Positions 33,885 through 46,419 are shown, numbered from the stretch's first letter. The stretch is DNA of 64,000 bases from Canna indica (GCA_034359265.1 CP136891.1:39796001-39860000); one strand, 5' to 3'. The notes: generated by a model not told the origin, from the letters alone. Numbers and translations: made by a program.

Positions 33885-35245
33885 GGTGTTGTTTGGTTAG
33901 CGAAAACTATTTCTGGTTTGATTTCAGTGAAAATGAAAACTTAGTTTCGAAAATCTAGTTTCAATCTCTAGTTTTCAATTTTCTGAAAACACATTTGGTT
34001 AATGAAAAAAATCAGTTTTAGTTGATTTTAAAACCAGTGAATACTTATTTGACTATAGAAAATAATATTAATTTTCATTGAATAGTTTTAGTAGTAATTT
34101 AATTTTGATTAAATACTAAACTAATTCATATAAAATAATTTATAAAACTTAACATGATTGTAGAAAAAAATTGCATATTGATAAAAGTAAGACAAATCAC
34201 TATTCAACACTATAATTTGGACTACAAATAACTAAGATAAATTAGTTTTGATTAAATTATAAATAGATCATCTTTAATAAGATTGAGTTATTTTAAAAAC
34301 TAGCTGGTTAAATTTTATATTTTTAATATATTGTTATATATTCCATGGTTCTATAAATAAAAAAGTTTGAAATTAAATTTCTATATTTTAATATATTATT
34401 ATATATAAATAGAATAGTTTTACCGATTTTTTTTTGATACTTTTAATATTTTCTAACATAATTTCAATCTGAAATTATATAAATTTAGATTTAAAAATAT
34501 TTTTAAAATTTTATAAAAATAATTATTTTAAATTAATTTTTATTTTAAATTTGTAACTATAATTTAATATTTTTAATAATTTAAATTTTAATTTTAAATT
34601 TTAATATTTGTATACCTAAAATTTTAGAAATAAGTTAGCATATTATTGTCATATTATAAAAGAATTATAATTTTAAGAATACAAGTCGATACTTAATTGG
34701 GAGTAAAACCTGCTTAATTTAATGGACTCGAAATTTTTTTAATTAATCATACATATATACGGAGGAAAAATAAAATTTAAAATTAAACATGCATAACATA
34801 ATATATAAGATTTTAAAATTAAATAGACATAATTAATTTAATTATAACCAAATGAAAAATTAATAAAATTTAAAATTAAGCATGTTTAATTAAGCAGACA
34901 TAACAAAATTTAATATTTCATAAATAGTTATTCACATTTGAAATTTAATTAAACTCAAAATTTTGAAAATTGAGCATGATTAATTGGAAATCAAGCATAC
35001 TTACTTAAATGAATTTAAAAAATTAAAATTAATCATACGTAATTGTGGAAGGAAAATAAAATTTAATATTTATAAAATTCAAAATTAATTAAAATTTATA
35101 AATTAAATTGAAAAGAAATTAAAATTATTTCATATGAAAATTTAAAAAATAAAAATAATTAATTGAAAATGAAACTCGCTTAATTCAACATATGAAAATA
35201 TGAAAATTTTAATTTAAAAATTTAGAAATTAATTTCCATTAGTTA

Positions 35246-35556
35246 CTCCATCCGTTCCAAATCAAATGATTTTTTAATCTTTTTTTAAAATTCTATATTA
35301 AGTGACACTTTAGACTTCCAATGTAGTTTTTTTTTATGCCAATTTTAACTTCTAATAAAAATTTCTCCCATCAATGAAGTACAATATAAGAGAATATTGA
35401 AGGTCGACCAATAGAGCCTTCATTGAGAATATTAAGGGTCACACACTTTGGGTAGTTTAGTCAAATAAAAAACTTTTGCTAGAAATTAGACTATTAAATA
35501 GTTTTTTTAATTTACGTGCTAGAGCCTAAAAAATCACTTATTTATGGAATAGAGAG
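35246..35556. mobile_element. Stowaway MITE (Tc1/mariner)
   Basis: The left end CTCCATCCGTTCC and right end GGAATAGAGAG match the Stowaway terminus CTCCCTCCGTTCC. TA flanks both sides (35244-35245 and 35557-35558). The 311-bp length and lack of coding sequence fit the family. It is nested in the AT-rich element. Confidence 0.85.
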
Positions 35557-36342
35557 TAATAATATCTAAATTAATAAAATTTGAAATTAAAATGCATTTA
35601 AATAATTAATAAATTTTAAATTTTATTATACATAATTAAAAAAATTTAAAAATTTAAAAATTAATGATCTTTACTTTGAAATTAAGTTTAAGTAATCTAA
35701 ATACAATTGAAAATTTAGAAATTATGCATATTTAATTGGAACTGAAATCTATTTAATTTAATACTAATTTTTTTTCAATTAATCATACATAATTATGGAG
35801 GAAAAAAAATTTTAAAATTAAATATGCATAGTATAATATATAAGATTTGAAAATTAAGTTGACATAATTAATTTAATTATAATCATATGAAAAGTAATAA
35901 AATTCAAAATGATTAATTAAACAGACATAATAAAATTCCAATATGAGATTTAATTTATTTTTTAAAAAAATTGAAATTTCATTAATAATTCTCATTAATA
36001 TTAATTGAAGGGAAAATAAAATTCATCATTAATAAAATTCAAAATTAATTTAATATGAAAATTAATTTTCAAATTATAATCAATTTAATTTAAAAATTTA
36101 AAAGTTAAATGTGATTAATTGAAGAAAAAATAAAATTCACTATTAATAAATTTGAAATTAATTTAATATGAAAATTAATTTTAAAAATTAAATTGAAGTA
36201 AAATTAAATTAATTTTATCTAAAAATTAAAGTTGAAGATTTAAAAATTAAGTATATAAAAATGAAAATATAAGTGTGATAAAATTGTAAAAAAGAAAGGT
36301 AAAAATTAAGGGTGTGAGGGGGATGTAGGTGGGAAAAAATTG

Positions 36343-36343
<1 letters not shown>

Positions 36344-36372
<29 letters not shown>
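36344..36372. repeat. TA microsatellite
   Basis: About fourteen TA dinucleotides in a row. Confidence 0.9.
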
Positions 36373-36376
<4 letters not shown>

Positions 36377-36756
36377 TTTGAGTCAATTAGATACGAATTG
36401 ATTTAATTAATTTATTAATTTAAGATAATAAATTGAGTTGAAAATAATAATTTCTATTTTAATTTTTATAAATTAGATGTAGTTTGATTTATTTGTAAAT
36501 TAATTATTATTTTTTAAATATTGATAATTACAAGTTTGCTATTGTATTTTGATATCGAAATCGACAACTTCGAAATCACTTTAAACAATATTCTAGTATT
36601 TTCAATTTTATTAAGAAAATTAATTTTATTTTCATTCTGATTTCAATTCGATTTTATGAAAATGTAAAACCAAACACGTTTTCGTAAGCTATTTTGATTT
36701 TACTAAAATTAAAATCATGAAAATAGACTTGATTTCGTCAATCAAATCGATCCTAA

Positions 36757-37450
36757 AGTTCAAAAATTGAAACTGAAGTCAAAAATTAAATATTTAAAAA
36801 ATAAAAATTGAAACCGAAACCGTCATATCGATTAACCGAAAAATAGTTATGTTTCGAACCGATTTTCCAGTTAACTGGATTTTCAAATTTTTTTTTTCTC
36901 ACCACAGCTCATACAACAAATTGTTGGTGCCAAATTTTCCCAGCCATACTATCAAAACTAAATTTCACACTGGGTTCACATCATAGCTAAGGATATGTAC
37001 AGTTTTAAATGCAGACTTGCACGTTAATATAGTATGGCAATTGGCAGTACTTGATACTAATTTGTATGCTCAAAACAAATACAAAACCAACAAGTAAAAA
37101 GAAAGCTAGCAACAGAGAAAACCTAGCATTTAACGGAAACATCTGAATGCATATGCAATCAAAAGAGTGATCAACAACAGAGAAAACCTAGCAAAAGAAA
37201 TTTAGTTGTCGTTTCACACAAACCACAAGTTTAAAAAGAAAATTTGACACGGAACTGTTTGGCAGAAAGAGAGATAAATATGTGTTGGACATAGCAAATA
37301 TAGCATTAAAGGCAATGTTTCTAAAATCAGGCACAGTGAAATCGGTCAAACTGGGTAGTTATGGAGAGATGAAATGTGAACCAACTGTCTTATTTTAACC
37401 AACTTCACCTGTTTTGATTAGTTTGACTGATTTGGAGACTTAACCCAATC
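36757..37450. other. Host flank left of the LINE; nothing recognised
   Basis: Mixed composition, no ORF of note. It continues, after the LINE, into 46436-47263, because the LINE target duplication joins the two. Confidence 0.5.
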
Positions 37451-37591
37451 AAAGCTAGGACAGCTGGTTCAGGGCATGACAGGTTCAGGGCCACGTCATG
37501 CTCCCCCCCCCCATGCAAGCAACTCTCGGACGCACTTCTTCTTTCTCCTCCACAAAACCTCTCCTCCTCTCCCACTCTTCCGAAGTCGGCC

Positions 37592-37725
37592 ATGGATGGC
37601 TATCGCCCCCTCCGTGACAAGGTCTTCATCCCCTTAACCCTTGCTACCGCCGAAGGACTTAGCCTTCTTCGGAGGAAAGGTATCAGGGTCTATGTTTCGG
37701 GAGCCCGTTGTATGGTTCACTCGGT
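37592..37725 (+). pseudogene. LINE ORF1, 5' part
   Basis: An ATG at 37592 in GCCATGGATGG opens MDGYRPLRDKVFIPLTLATA, about 125 bp inside the LINE. This is the likely ORF1 start. The frame is interrupted at 37726 by the gag/LTR block and resumes in pieces after 38864. The assignment rests on position and direction; the sequence itself is not diagnostic. Confidence 0.4.
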
Positions 37726-37989
37726 TGTTAGAGTGGGTTGTTTACGAATTCAACTTTTGATATGTATAAATTAGCTCTTGGACATTAATGAGGATATGAA
37801 AAATATTTCCAATTACATCTCTTTCTTTCACCTCTGTGTTTCTTTTCTCTTTTCTATCTCTCTCTCTCTTTTTCTTTTCTTGTCTTCTCCTCCACCATCA
37901 ACATAGGTAGACGAAAGAAGTCTTCCCTGTCGTCTCCCTCTTCAACGGAAGAAGCTTCTATCGTGGAGGCCAGCTCCCAAACTCGTTGC

Positions 37990-38550
37990 CCATATCTGGA
38001 CGCCCAAAGCGGATGGCAATGCTCTTTGTAAAGCTTGGCCAAGTGAGGTCTGGATGTCTCTCCTCAAAGTACCTGAACCAGATTTGTGCTTCTCCATCCA
38101 AGTTGAATGCTACCATGTGCAATCGCTCGTCCCCGTCCACTTGGTGGTGGCGAAAAAAGTACTCACAAGATGATAACCAAGGTGTGGGATCAGTGCTTCC
38201 ATTATAGCGAGGGAACTCAAAGTGAGGCCGCGGAACGACGATCTCCATAATGGCCCAGTTCGAGTTCACGATCTTGCCATAGGAGGTTCTGGCCAATGGT
38301 TTCTTCTTGGCGAACGACATTTCGTCCGCCACTGTGACTGGATTCCCATGGGGCGCGGCTGAGGCTCCGTAAGCCTTCTAACTCCTTGGAGATTGCCTCC
38401 AACTTGGCAATGACGCTCTCCCGTTCAATCCGTGCATGCTCACGCTCAAGGCGCTCCTTTTCCCGCTCCGCTCGATCGAACTCTCGATCCTCATGTATCG
38501 TCTTGAGGAGCAAAAGTAGTAGTTGTTGTTGCAGGTCGTCGCCCATGCTC
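37990..38550 (-). pseudogene. Ty3 retrotransposon gag, partial
   Basis: The N-terminal frame (38573-38217) has a long acidic/basic coiled-coil (EREKERLEREHARIERES). The following frame (38332-37958) reads PRPHFEFPRYNGSTDPTPWL, then WLSSCEYFFRHHQV and AQIWFRYFEE, the standard plant Ty3 gag core. A frameshift separates the two near 38217-38332, and the reading ends inside the LTR at ~37990. Gag would form the particle shell. No protease, RT or integrase is present. Confidence 0.75.
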
Positions 38551-38567
38551 GGCTCTGATACCACTTT

Positions 38568-38863
38568 TGTCAAGTTACGTGTACAGGACCTTGTCCACGG
38601 GCGGAGAGTTTGGGAACGGGCCTCAACGATAGAAGCTTCTTCAGTTGAAGAGGGAGACTGCAGGGAAGACTTCTTTCGTCTATCTATGTTGATGGTGGAG
38701 GAGAAGACAAGAAAAGGAAAATAGAGAGATAGATAGAAAAGAGAAAAGAAACATAGAGGTGAAAGAAAGAGATGTAATTGAAAATATTTTTCATATCCTT
38801 ATTTAATGTCCAAGAGCTAATTTATACATATCAAAAGTTGAATTCGTAAACAACCCACTAACA
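38568..38863 (-). repeat. LTR (296 bp), right arm
   Basis: TG...CA ends, with a primer-binding site four bases inside. It contains AG-rich tracts that become CT-rich in the inverted left copy. Confidence 0.75.
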
Positions 38864-38879
38864 AGATAAATATTGCAAT

Positions 38880-40759
38880 AATGAAGATCATTATCTATGT
38901 GCAATTAGTGGTCCACTTGCATGCACCCATGCATACGTCCACCACCCACATGCATGGGTCCCCCACTTCAGCTCCGTCGCCATTTCTTGCACACGTTCAT
39001 CATCATTCACCTGTTGATTTGTTCAACCCTGCTCTCGCCTTTTCCTCGCACTGCTGGGCCCATGACCTTGTTGATGTGCCATCCGACTCAACTGAACTCA
39101 CTTGGAGATATGTAACATTAGACACCTTGCATCGTGCTTTGATGGTTGGGGCGGTGATCACAACAACTAGAAATCCCGGCCACTAGCGGATGGTACTCTG
39201 ATGCTGCTTTGCCCCTCAACAGCAGTTAAAGCTGATTTGTTGGATTGGTGGTACGTGCGTATCAACTCAGCGTTCCTGGAGTTTTAGAACTGGGATTTCA
39301 CTTTCAACTCCATAGGCGTCCCTCCTCAATACTCGGTTGGCCTTCGTTTACGTGGGTTGCCATTGGAGTTTTGGAATCACCAAGACCTTTCCAACTTCTG
39401 CGGTCCTTTTGCTTTTCTAATTACTGTCGAACGAGTTTCTTCATCTTGGGATGAACTACAGGATTGTAATATTCAAGTTGCATGTAATCTACTTGATGAT
39501 ATCCCGCAATTTATGGAGGTTCATGCGGGAGGTCGTGCCTATGTGGTTCGAATAGATATCAGTTGGAGTCGTCTTATGGAGCCTGTTCCTCTGAACAGGG
39601 AGTCGCCTAATTGAATCCCAGAAAATAGCTCGCCGCCGGAGGGAGAGGATGGTGGAAACGATCCTAGAAATGCACATGAACAACATGAGCCGAATGCGAG
39701 TGGGGCGAGTTCGGCGTCGAGTTGGAATAGTTTGTCGGACTCCGGGGAGCTGCCGGATTCGGCGATAACGAATAATAGCTTCGGACATTCGGTTCTTGCT
39801 GAGGACGTACTCCCCTCAATGTCTGTAATCGAGCACCATCAAAGATTGGACGTCGACAGGGTCCCATACCTGTTCTGGTATCGCCGCCCACTATTGCCAA
39901 TGGCTTTAGAGATTCATTTGAATCTCCTTTGCCGATGGTCAAAACACTCCTTCGCACCATCAACCAGATAACGCCAGGTGGCTTCCATCACATGGTGATG
40001 GACTTTGGTAGACCGTTGGGATGTTCAATTAAACTTGGGCCCAGTCCTCTCTATTCTCTTTTATCGGGAATTGGACCAAGCTTTGGTGGACTTGTATTGG
40101 TTCCGGATCAAACTGAAACCCGCATATTACCTGATCCGAAAGGGAGCAATGCCAGTCCACTTCCTGGTCAACTGAAATCAACTTTGGACCCTCATGCTAT
40201 GGGCCCAATGGATGTAGGCCCAATCTTGATGCAAGATATTACTTCCCCTCCAGATCTACATCCTGAGCAACATCTCCCTCCTCCCCTAATGCCCATGGCG
40301 GACTCTATTGCGCCTCCTGCTCGTCTTCATTCAAAGCCAACGAGGATGGTCAACATTGACCCTGGTCCTTCGGTTGGTATGACTTTTGACTCCCCTCCCT
40401 TTGTTGTTGCCTCTGACCCCTTTGCTGTCAGGCGTAGCAATCGGCTTAAGATGGGAGACGCTAGAGGAAGCACTGCTCTCAAAATGGCCATGGCAAGGAA
40501 GGAAAAAGCTCTCCTGGTCACCTCACGTTGCAGGAACAAGCGGAAGCTCTCGTCTCCTTCAGCTAAACTTGCAATGAAGAACTCTAACCGGCCTGCAGTG
40601 TGCTGCCCATTGACTTTCTCACAACATGCGACTGACATTGGTGCTCTTGAAGATGACGTGATGAAAGAAAAACTTCTGAACCTGGGTCTGCGCACAACCA
40701 ATTCGGCAACTTTTGATGCTTTAAGAGGCCTCACCGATGGGTCTGTACAGGCGATTTAG
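38880..40759 (+). pseudogene. LINE ORF1, DUF4283-like, broken
   Basis: 39357-39614 reads LPLEFWNHQDLSNFCGPFAF, then VSSSWDELQDCNIQVACNLL and SWSRLMEPVPLNRESPN. This is the characteristic last half of the DUF4283 domain of plant LINE ORF1 proteins. 39929-40759 stays open for 276 residues with a Pro-rich linker, a SNRLKMGDARG segment and a basic C-terminus. No CCHC knuckle is visible. Frameshifts around 39620-39930 separate the two parts. In L1 elements ORF1 binds the RNA in the ribonucleoprotein. Confidence 0.7.
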
Positions 40760-40798
40760 AGCGCTCGGCTGTGAGCCACTTCCTTTTGAACATCGTTT

Positions 40799-41617
40799 AT
40801 GTTTAAGGTCACGTTTTGGAACATTAGGGGTGCTTGCAGATCTAGTAAGCATATGATGTTAAAGTCTCTGTTTATTTCCTGTAAGTGGGGCATTTTGTGT
40901 TTACAGGAAACCAAGATCAATGACTTTTGGCTTAAGAAAATAACGAGCTCGTCTAGATTTTGTTGCTCTTTTTGTAATGCCATCGGACTTTCAGGTGGAC
41001 TTCTTATTGCTTGGAATCAAGACTACTGGGACCCTATCTCCTCTTTTGAAGGGCAACATTTCATTCAGTGTACACTCAAACATTGTCCCTCGAACCGTGA
41101 AGTTAGAATTTTCAATGTTTATGGGCCACCAGGCAGAAATGGAAGAGAGCTATTTTGGGAGGAACTTGAGAATATCCTTTATGATAACGAAGTTGCATCC
41201 ATTGTGGGTGGTGACTTCAATGTTACTAGGGGCATGGAGGAAAGGCTAAACTGTCGTGGAATACCGAGGGATGATGTGTGTTTCTCTTCTATACTATCGA
41301 ACTCTTCTTTCAAGGACCTACCGCTTACCGGAAGGAAATACGCATGGTGTAACAATCACAGAATACCGGCATTGGCAAAACTGGACACGGTCCTTATTAA
41401 TACAGCGGTCCGTCTGTGGTGCCCCTCTTGGATTTTGCGAATAGGAAATCAAGCTCTCTCGGATCATGCTCTCTTACATCTGGATGGTCTTCAGTTTCGT
41501 AACAAGAAATGGTTCAGAATGGAGCACTATTGGTTAAAAATACCTAGCTTTCTAGATACCGTCAAAGACAGTTGGGAGGTGAACGGGCCTGAGGAAACCC
41601 TTCCTCCTATTGACTAG
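40799..41617 (+). pseudogene. LINE ORF2: AP endonuclease domain
   Basis: The ATG at 40799 opens 272 residues covering the whole endonuclease: FWNIRG (residues 6-11), LQETKI (35-40), NVYGPPGR, GGDFNVT, the LTGRKYAWCN strand and SDHALL near the end. All the classical catalytic and metal-binding motifs are visible. It would nick target DNA to prime reverse transcription. A TAG at 41615-41617 cuts it from the RT, although coding similarity (WMRKQRIFKDSIGRW) continues past it. Confidence 0.9.
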
Positions 41618-41973
41618 TGGATGAGAAAACAAAGGATCTTCAAAGACTCCATTGGTAGATGGAGTAAGAACCTTCGAGTAGCATCTCGCTCGACCAGTGA
41701 TCAGCTAGAAAGAGGATTGATGATATTTTAAGAGCATTGGAACTAAATGGCCAGCCGACGGCTGATTCCATTGAACTTCAGGAAATTCGAAAGCAGCTCA
41801 ATGACTATTATTGAGCCCAGAATATCTACTAGCGACAGAGAGCCAAAGCACGTTAGCTTTCAGATGGAGATCGGAATACAAAATTCTTCCACAGGGTCAC
41901 AACCTCTAGAACGCAGAGAAATTGGATCACTGAACTACGCCATAATGGGGGGATTGCGACTTCTCATGAAGCA

Positions 41974-43672
41974 ATGGCGGCTTGTTGCTTAGATTATTTT
42001 AAGTCCTCTTTGGGCTCCTCATTCTCTCCCATGGTGTTTCCGAACTGGGATTCTCTATTCTCGGGGGATTTTCTGAACCTGACGGGTCTTTCTATCGGCC
42101 TTACGGAAGATGAAATCCTTAAGGCTATTAAAGCTCTAGGGAGGGACAAGGCCCCGGGCCCAGATGGTCTCACTGTAGAGTTTTTTCTCTCGTCCTGGAA
42201 TATTATTGGTGCGGATTTCAAGGCTCTTCTTGACCAATTGCTCTTTGGTCACGTTGATTGGTCCCGAATTAATGAAGCTTTTATTGCGCTTATTCCAAAG
42301 ACGGAGGGGGCTAATGCGTTGGAGGAAAATTCAGTCTCACATCTGGTGTGATCCGAATTCTTTTGAAAATATTAGCCTTAAGACTTAAACCGTTTGTCTT
42401 CTTTAGTGGACGACTCCCAATGTGCATTCTTACTTGGGAAATCAACTCATGACCGTTTCATGACGGCAAATGAGATCATCCACCACTGTAAGCGAAATGG
42501 TATGGAAGCTTTTGTAATTAAATTAGATCTTTCTAAAGCTTTTAATTCAATCAGTTGGGACTTTCTTCTGGAGTTGCTCAAACAAAGGGGATTCCCCGAG
42601 ACTTGGGTACATTGGATTGCCATGCTTCTTGGTTCTAGCGAGTCCGTGATTCTTCTCAACGGAACCACTGGACATTGGTTTAAGCACAGAAAAGGACTTC
42701 GACAGGGCGATCCTCTTTCGCCTTATCTTTTCTTGCTCATTGTTGATGTCTTTGCAAACTTATGAGGAAAGCCAACTGCAATGGTATGATTTCTGGCATC
42801 AACCCGGGTGGGGGTAGAGATATAACAAACTTGGAATTTGTTGATGATTTCATTATCTTCACCAAATGGAGCAATGAAGATATCCTTAACTCAAAATTGC
42901 TGCATCGTGCTTTCTACCTTATGATGGGGCTGAACATCAACTTGACAAAAACTACAGTCATTCATATGCTTGATGACCTTGAGAAAGCCACTAGGGTTGC
43001 AGAGGCTTTCGGTTGTCAAGCTTCTTCCTTCCCGCTAAAATATTTGGGTTTACCTCTTCGGAATGGCAGGCTTGTTCAGGATGACTGGTTACAAGTTATC
43101 GAGCAAACAGATAGGAGATTAGCCTCTTGGAAAGGAAGACTTCTTTCGAGAGGTGGTAGATTGACTCTAATCAATAGTGTCTTGAGTGGTTTGAGTGGTC
43201 ACTTTTTATCCATCTTTAGAGCTCCGAAATGAGTTATCAACCAAATTGATATGAGACGCAGGAAGTTCCTTTGGAACGGAGCGGTAGAGGGTAATTCTTA
43301 CGCTCTGATTTGCTGGGAGGATGTGATCTCACCCAGGCATAACAGTGGGTTGTGGATTATAAACTTGGAAAATCATAATCTAGCGAGACTAGGAAAATGG
43401 TGGTGGAGTGTTGCAAAGAGAGAAGATCTCCTATGGGTGTATATTGTGAATCATACTTACTTTCGGAGGAAGTCATGGCGAGACAACCACAACACAAGCA
43501 GTTGGTCAAGTGTTTGGAAAGAGATCTATGGAGCGAAGCACTTCTTTGATATGGGAATGGAAAGCTCAATTGGCAGAGGGGACAAAACGAGACTATGGAA
43601 GGACAGACGGTTCCTTAATTTTCGTTTTGCTGATTTATTTCCTGACTCTACTCATCAAGCACTAGAAGAAAC
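41974..43672 (+). pseudogene. LINE ORF2: reverse transcriptase domain, broken
   Basis: 41974-42351 carries GRDKAPGPDGLTVEFF and FIALIPKTEGA. 42394-42765 carries QCAFLLGKSTHDRFMTANE, KLDLSKAFNSISWDFLLELL and GLRQGDPLSPYLFLL. 42762-43232 carries LEFVDDFIIF (the YADD box with F-V-D-D), LNINLTKT and KYLGLPL. 43251-43672 carries RRRKFLWNG and the thumb/linker region. The blocks are in the order of non-LTR reverse transcriptases but in different frames. The domain is interrupted at 43672 by a solo LTR. Confidence 0.9.
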
Positions 43673-45586
43673 TGTGGGCCTAAGGTCTTCTACATTGGTC
43701 TTAATCTCGGTTTTGATGATAACAAACATGGAATTAATGTTTCATTGAGAAATACTTTCAAATTCCAGGTCGGTTAGCGCACGACGTCCGCGATCAAAAA
43801 AATCGGAGAAATTGGCAAGGACGCTCGTCGACGCTCGAAATTCTTCGAGAAGTTAAAGTTTAGGTCTAGGGTGTCTAGATTGTGTTGTAACTCCTCATGT
43901 TGATGCATAAGAACCTAAAAACCAATCCTGAACCCCAAAACATAAAAATCCGAAATCGTCATGAAATTCACTAAGCCTAGGGAGCTCCTTGGAGGGCTAT
44001 ATGACCTAGATATTTTCATAACATAAAAAATAACGGTAATTGTTCCTTGGGTTAAAACTAGATAACAAGATATTTTTTAGGAATTTTTGGAAGCCTTTAG
44101 CCTACCCATTCTTGACTCGAAAGATTAGAAAATTTTTGTTTTCTAAAAATTTGTATAAACTCCAAAAACTAGATTTTGATTCCTAAGAATTTTAATTTTT
44201 TTAGATATTTTTATTGAATCCAAATGGGGGGTAATCCTTATATAACATTTATGTTTTAAAGTTATTAACTTAAAGTTTAGAAATGTTATATAAGTAGACT
44301 TAGCAAAGATGGAACCCAAAAAATGAACAAACAAGGCAAAGAAATCTGCCCTGCCCAGGTTCGATCGACCGATTGGTCGACTGACCGAAGGAGAAGGCAT
44401 TTCGGTCGATCGACCGATCAATCGAACGTTGCCCAAAAGCGGTAGATTGTCTTCGGTCGCTCGGCAATCGCTCGGTCGGTCGACCGACGATCGACCGACA
44501 ATCGACCGGAAGGCAAAAAATGGAACTAGAGAACGAGCAAACAAGTAGAAAAAAAAACCAAGAAATGCACCCTGCCCAGGTTCGGTCGACCGACTGGTCG
44601 CCCGATCGATTGACCGATCGATGCCAGAATTCGGCAATAGCCAATTTGATCGACCGAATGTGGCGAAGAATGGGCAGTAGCCATTCAGTCGATCGAAGTG
44701 TGCCCAAAAGCGGCAGAAATGTCGTGATCGCTCGGGTGATCGATGATCGACTGACAAACGATCGAACGACAAAAACGACTTTTTTCCGCCCGTTTGAGAT
44801 GTTGTTTCATTCCATTTCCTCTTGGCTCTATAAATACCCAAGCCTAAGCCTTCCTTACCAACTTTTGATCACTCTTACACTTCATTGAGTCATCATTGAT
44901 CAATTCCAAGCTTTCATTGAGTCACTTCTTAGAGAAATCCTAGTTTGATTTTCCATTCCTTAAGTTTGCCTTCAAGCTTGATTTTATTCATCATCAAGGC
45001 ATCAAGAGGAGCTAGGATTCATTGTGTTGGAGCTAAGTATCCGTGTTGTTGTATTTTTGCTCTATTACTTGTATATTTTCTTATTTATTTCATTGAATTT
45101 GAGCATGTAAGAAAACCTAGTGTTAGGTCTTGTATGTAAGTGATTACCTTGGTGTAGAAGGTGTAAAGCCACTTGTGTAAACATAGTTTACTAAGATTTG
45201 TTGAGTTGTCTCTTAGGGTTGAGGTGGAAGAGTGCTCTCGGTAAGAAGACGGAGACTTCCTGGTGTGGAAGTGCTTTAAATTGAGAGTGAGACTCTTCGG
45301 GTCAAAGTCCTCTGTGTAAAAGAATCAATTTAATCTAGTAAACTTAGTTTGAAAATCCTAAGTGAGGTGCTTAGGTAGTGGAGTAGGCATTGAGGCCGAA
45401 CCACTATAAATCTCTGTGTTAGCATTGTATATTTGTTTGTACATAATTGGTTTGTTTTTGCTTCCGCATCTAGTCGATAAATTACGATTTGCCTAAATAA
45501 TCTAAGAAACGATTAAAATCTGAATTAGGCATCAAAATTAAATAACATACTATTCACCCCCCTCTAGTGTGCCATTTCACCCAATA
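43673..45586 (+). mobile_element. Solo LTR, copy 3 (complete, 1914 bp)
   Basis: It runs from TGTGGGCCTAAGG to CACCCAATA, inside LINE ORF2. Flanking pentamers are GAAAC (43668-43672) and AAAAC (45587-45591), matching at four of five. The order of landmarks equals that of the copy at 26580, but the palindromic cluster is doubled: a first block at 44363-44512 and a second at 44580-44770, each beginning after CCTGCCCAGGTTCG. It reads in the same direction as the LINE. LINE sequence resumes at 45588. Confidence 0.85.
44829..44836 (+). promoter_or_regulatory. TATA box of solo-LTR copy 3
   Basis: TATAAATA in GGCTCTATAAATACCC downstream of the doubled palindromic cluster. Confidence 0.6.
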
Positions 45587-45587
45587 A

Positions 45588-46181
45588 AAACACCTTGCTT
45601 GTGGATATTTGGGATGTGACATTCTCTCTTGGTGTCCGAGATGGCAAGGTGCAATGAACAATATTGAGTTGGAGAAATTTATGGCCATCCTAAACAGTAT
45701 ACGCTTATCGGACTCCGAAGATAAGATTTATTGGAGATGGAATAACTCCGAGGAATTCTCGACGGCCTCCATGTATAAGCATCTCGTGGAAAGATGGGTT
45801 AATGATCTAAAATCAGCAAAAATTTGGAGATGTAAGGGACCCTTAAAAATGAAAATGATACTTTGGTTAATTCATAAACAAAGACGGCAAACGAAGGACA
45901 AACTTAAGCATGGGAGTCTCCAGATTGACCCCACTTGTATCTTCTGCAATGACCTTCAAGAATCGATTACTCATCTTTTCAACACCTGTAGGATCACCTC
46001 GAGAGGATGGATGGACTTCGATTTGTTGAGCAACCATGGTTCAAAGCGTATCCAATTATGGAGTCTTGGAATTCAAAGCAAACTTCTCTCGCAATGCTCT
46101 AGAATTGGGGGGTTAGGACAGTGCGAAATAATTCGATTTTCAACGAAGATAAGGCTAGTGTCTAGGATGTTGTTCGGTTGA
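45588..46181 (+). pseudogene. LINE ORF2: zf-RVT C-terminal part
   Basis: After the solo LTR the frame reads KHLACGYLGCDILSW, DKIYWRWNNSEEFSTASMYK, then AKIWRCKGPLKMKMILWLI and CIFCNDLQESITHLFNTC. This is the zf-RVT zinc-binding module (C-x2-C...H-x3-C) found at the C-terminus of plant LINE ORF2. The frame differs from the left side by one base across the junction. Confidence 0.85.
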
Positions 46182-46411
46182 CAACCACATTGGAATCACT
46201 TAAACTAAATGATTTGATAGTGTGACTCCTGAGTGAGCAATAGGTTAAAATTAGGATTTATTATCTTTTTGTTACTTCTGTATTTTTGTATTCTACCTAC
46301 TGGGTTGTGCTAGGGAAGTACTATTCCTTCCTCTGCTTTGTTGATCACTTGCACTTGTTATCATTTCAGAACTCTTGAAATGAAATGTGGGACGATTAGC
46401 CTCACTTCAAT

Positions 46412-46419
46412 TTTTTAAA
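46412..46419 (+). other. LINE 3' tail
   Basis: TTTTTTAAAA closes the LINE just before its target duplication; the A-run is short for an L1 tail. Confidence 0.6.

Larger units (their letters stand above)
33885..36753. mobile_element. AT-rich TIR element with TAA target duplication
   Basis: The left end is GGTGTTGTTTGGTTAGCGAA; the right end, inverted, is GGATCGATTTGATTGACGAA. TAA lies immediately outside both ends (33882-33884 and 36754-36756), the target duplication of PIF/Harbinger elements. The ~2.5-kb core is extremely AT-rich, made of AAATTTAAAATTAA-like runs without ORFs, and holds a Stowaway MITE and a TA microsatellite. The TIRs match at only about 14 of 23 bases, so the family call is tentative. 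Confidence 0.55.
37726..38863. mobile_element. Ty3 gag fragment between two LTRs in inverted orientation
   Basis: The right arm 38568-38863 is a complete 296-bp LTR on the minus strand (TGTTAGTGGG... to ...CTTGACA). Next to it are a primer-binding site (complement of TGGTATCAGAGCC, 38551-38563) and a minus-strand gag start. The left arm 37726-37986 is the same LTR in plus orientation, truncated at its 3' end. A normal element would have both LTRs in the same direction. No matching target duplication is seen (TCGGT versus AGATA). Confidence 0.7.
37467..46419 (+). mobile_element. Full-length plant L1-type LINE with two nested insertions
   Basis: A perfect 16-bp target duplication AAAGCTAGGACAGCTG lies at 37451-37466 and 46420-46435. 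The element ends in a TTTTTTAAAA tail. It encodes a DUF4283-like ORF1 and an ORF2 with AP endonuclease, reverse transcriptase and zf-RVT, all on the plus strand. It is split by a gag/LTR block (37726-38863) and a solo LTR (43673-45586); without them it is about 5.9 kb, normal for plant L1. Stops and frameshifts in both ORFs show that it is dead. Confidence 0.9.
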
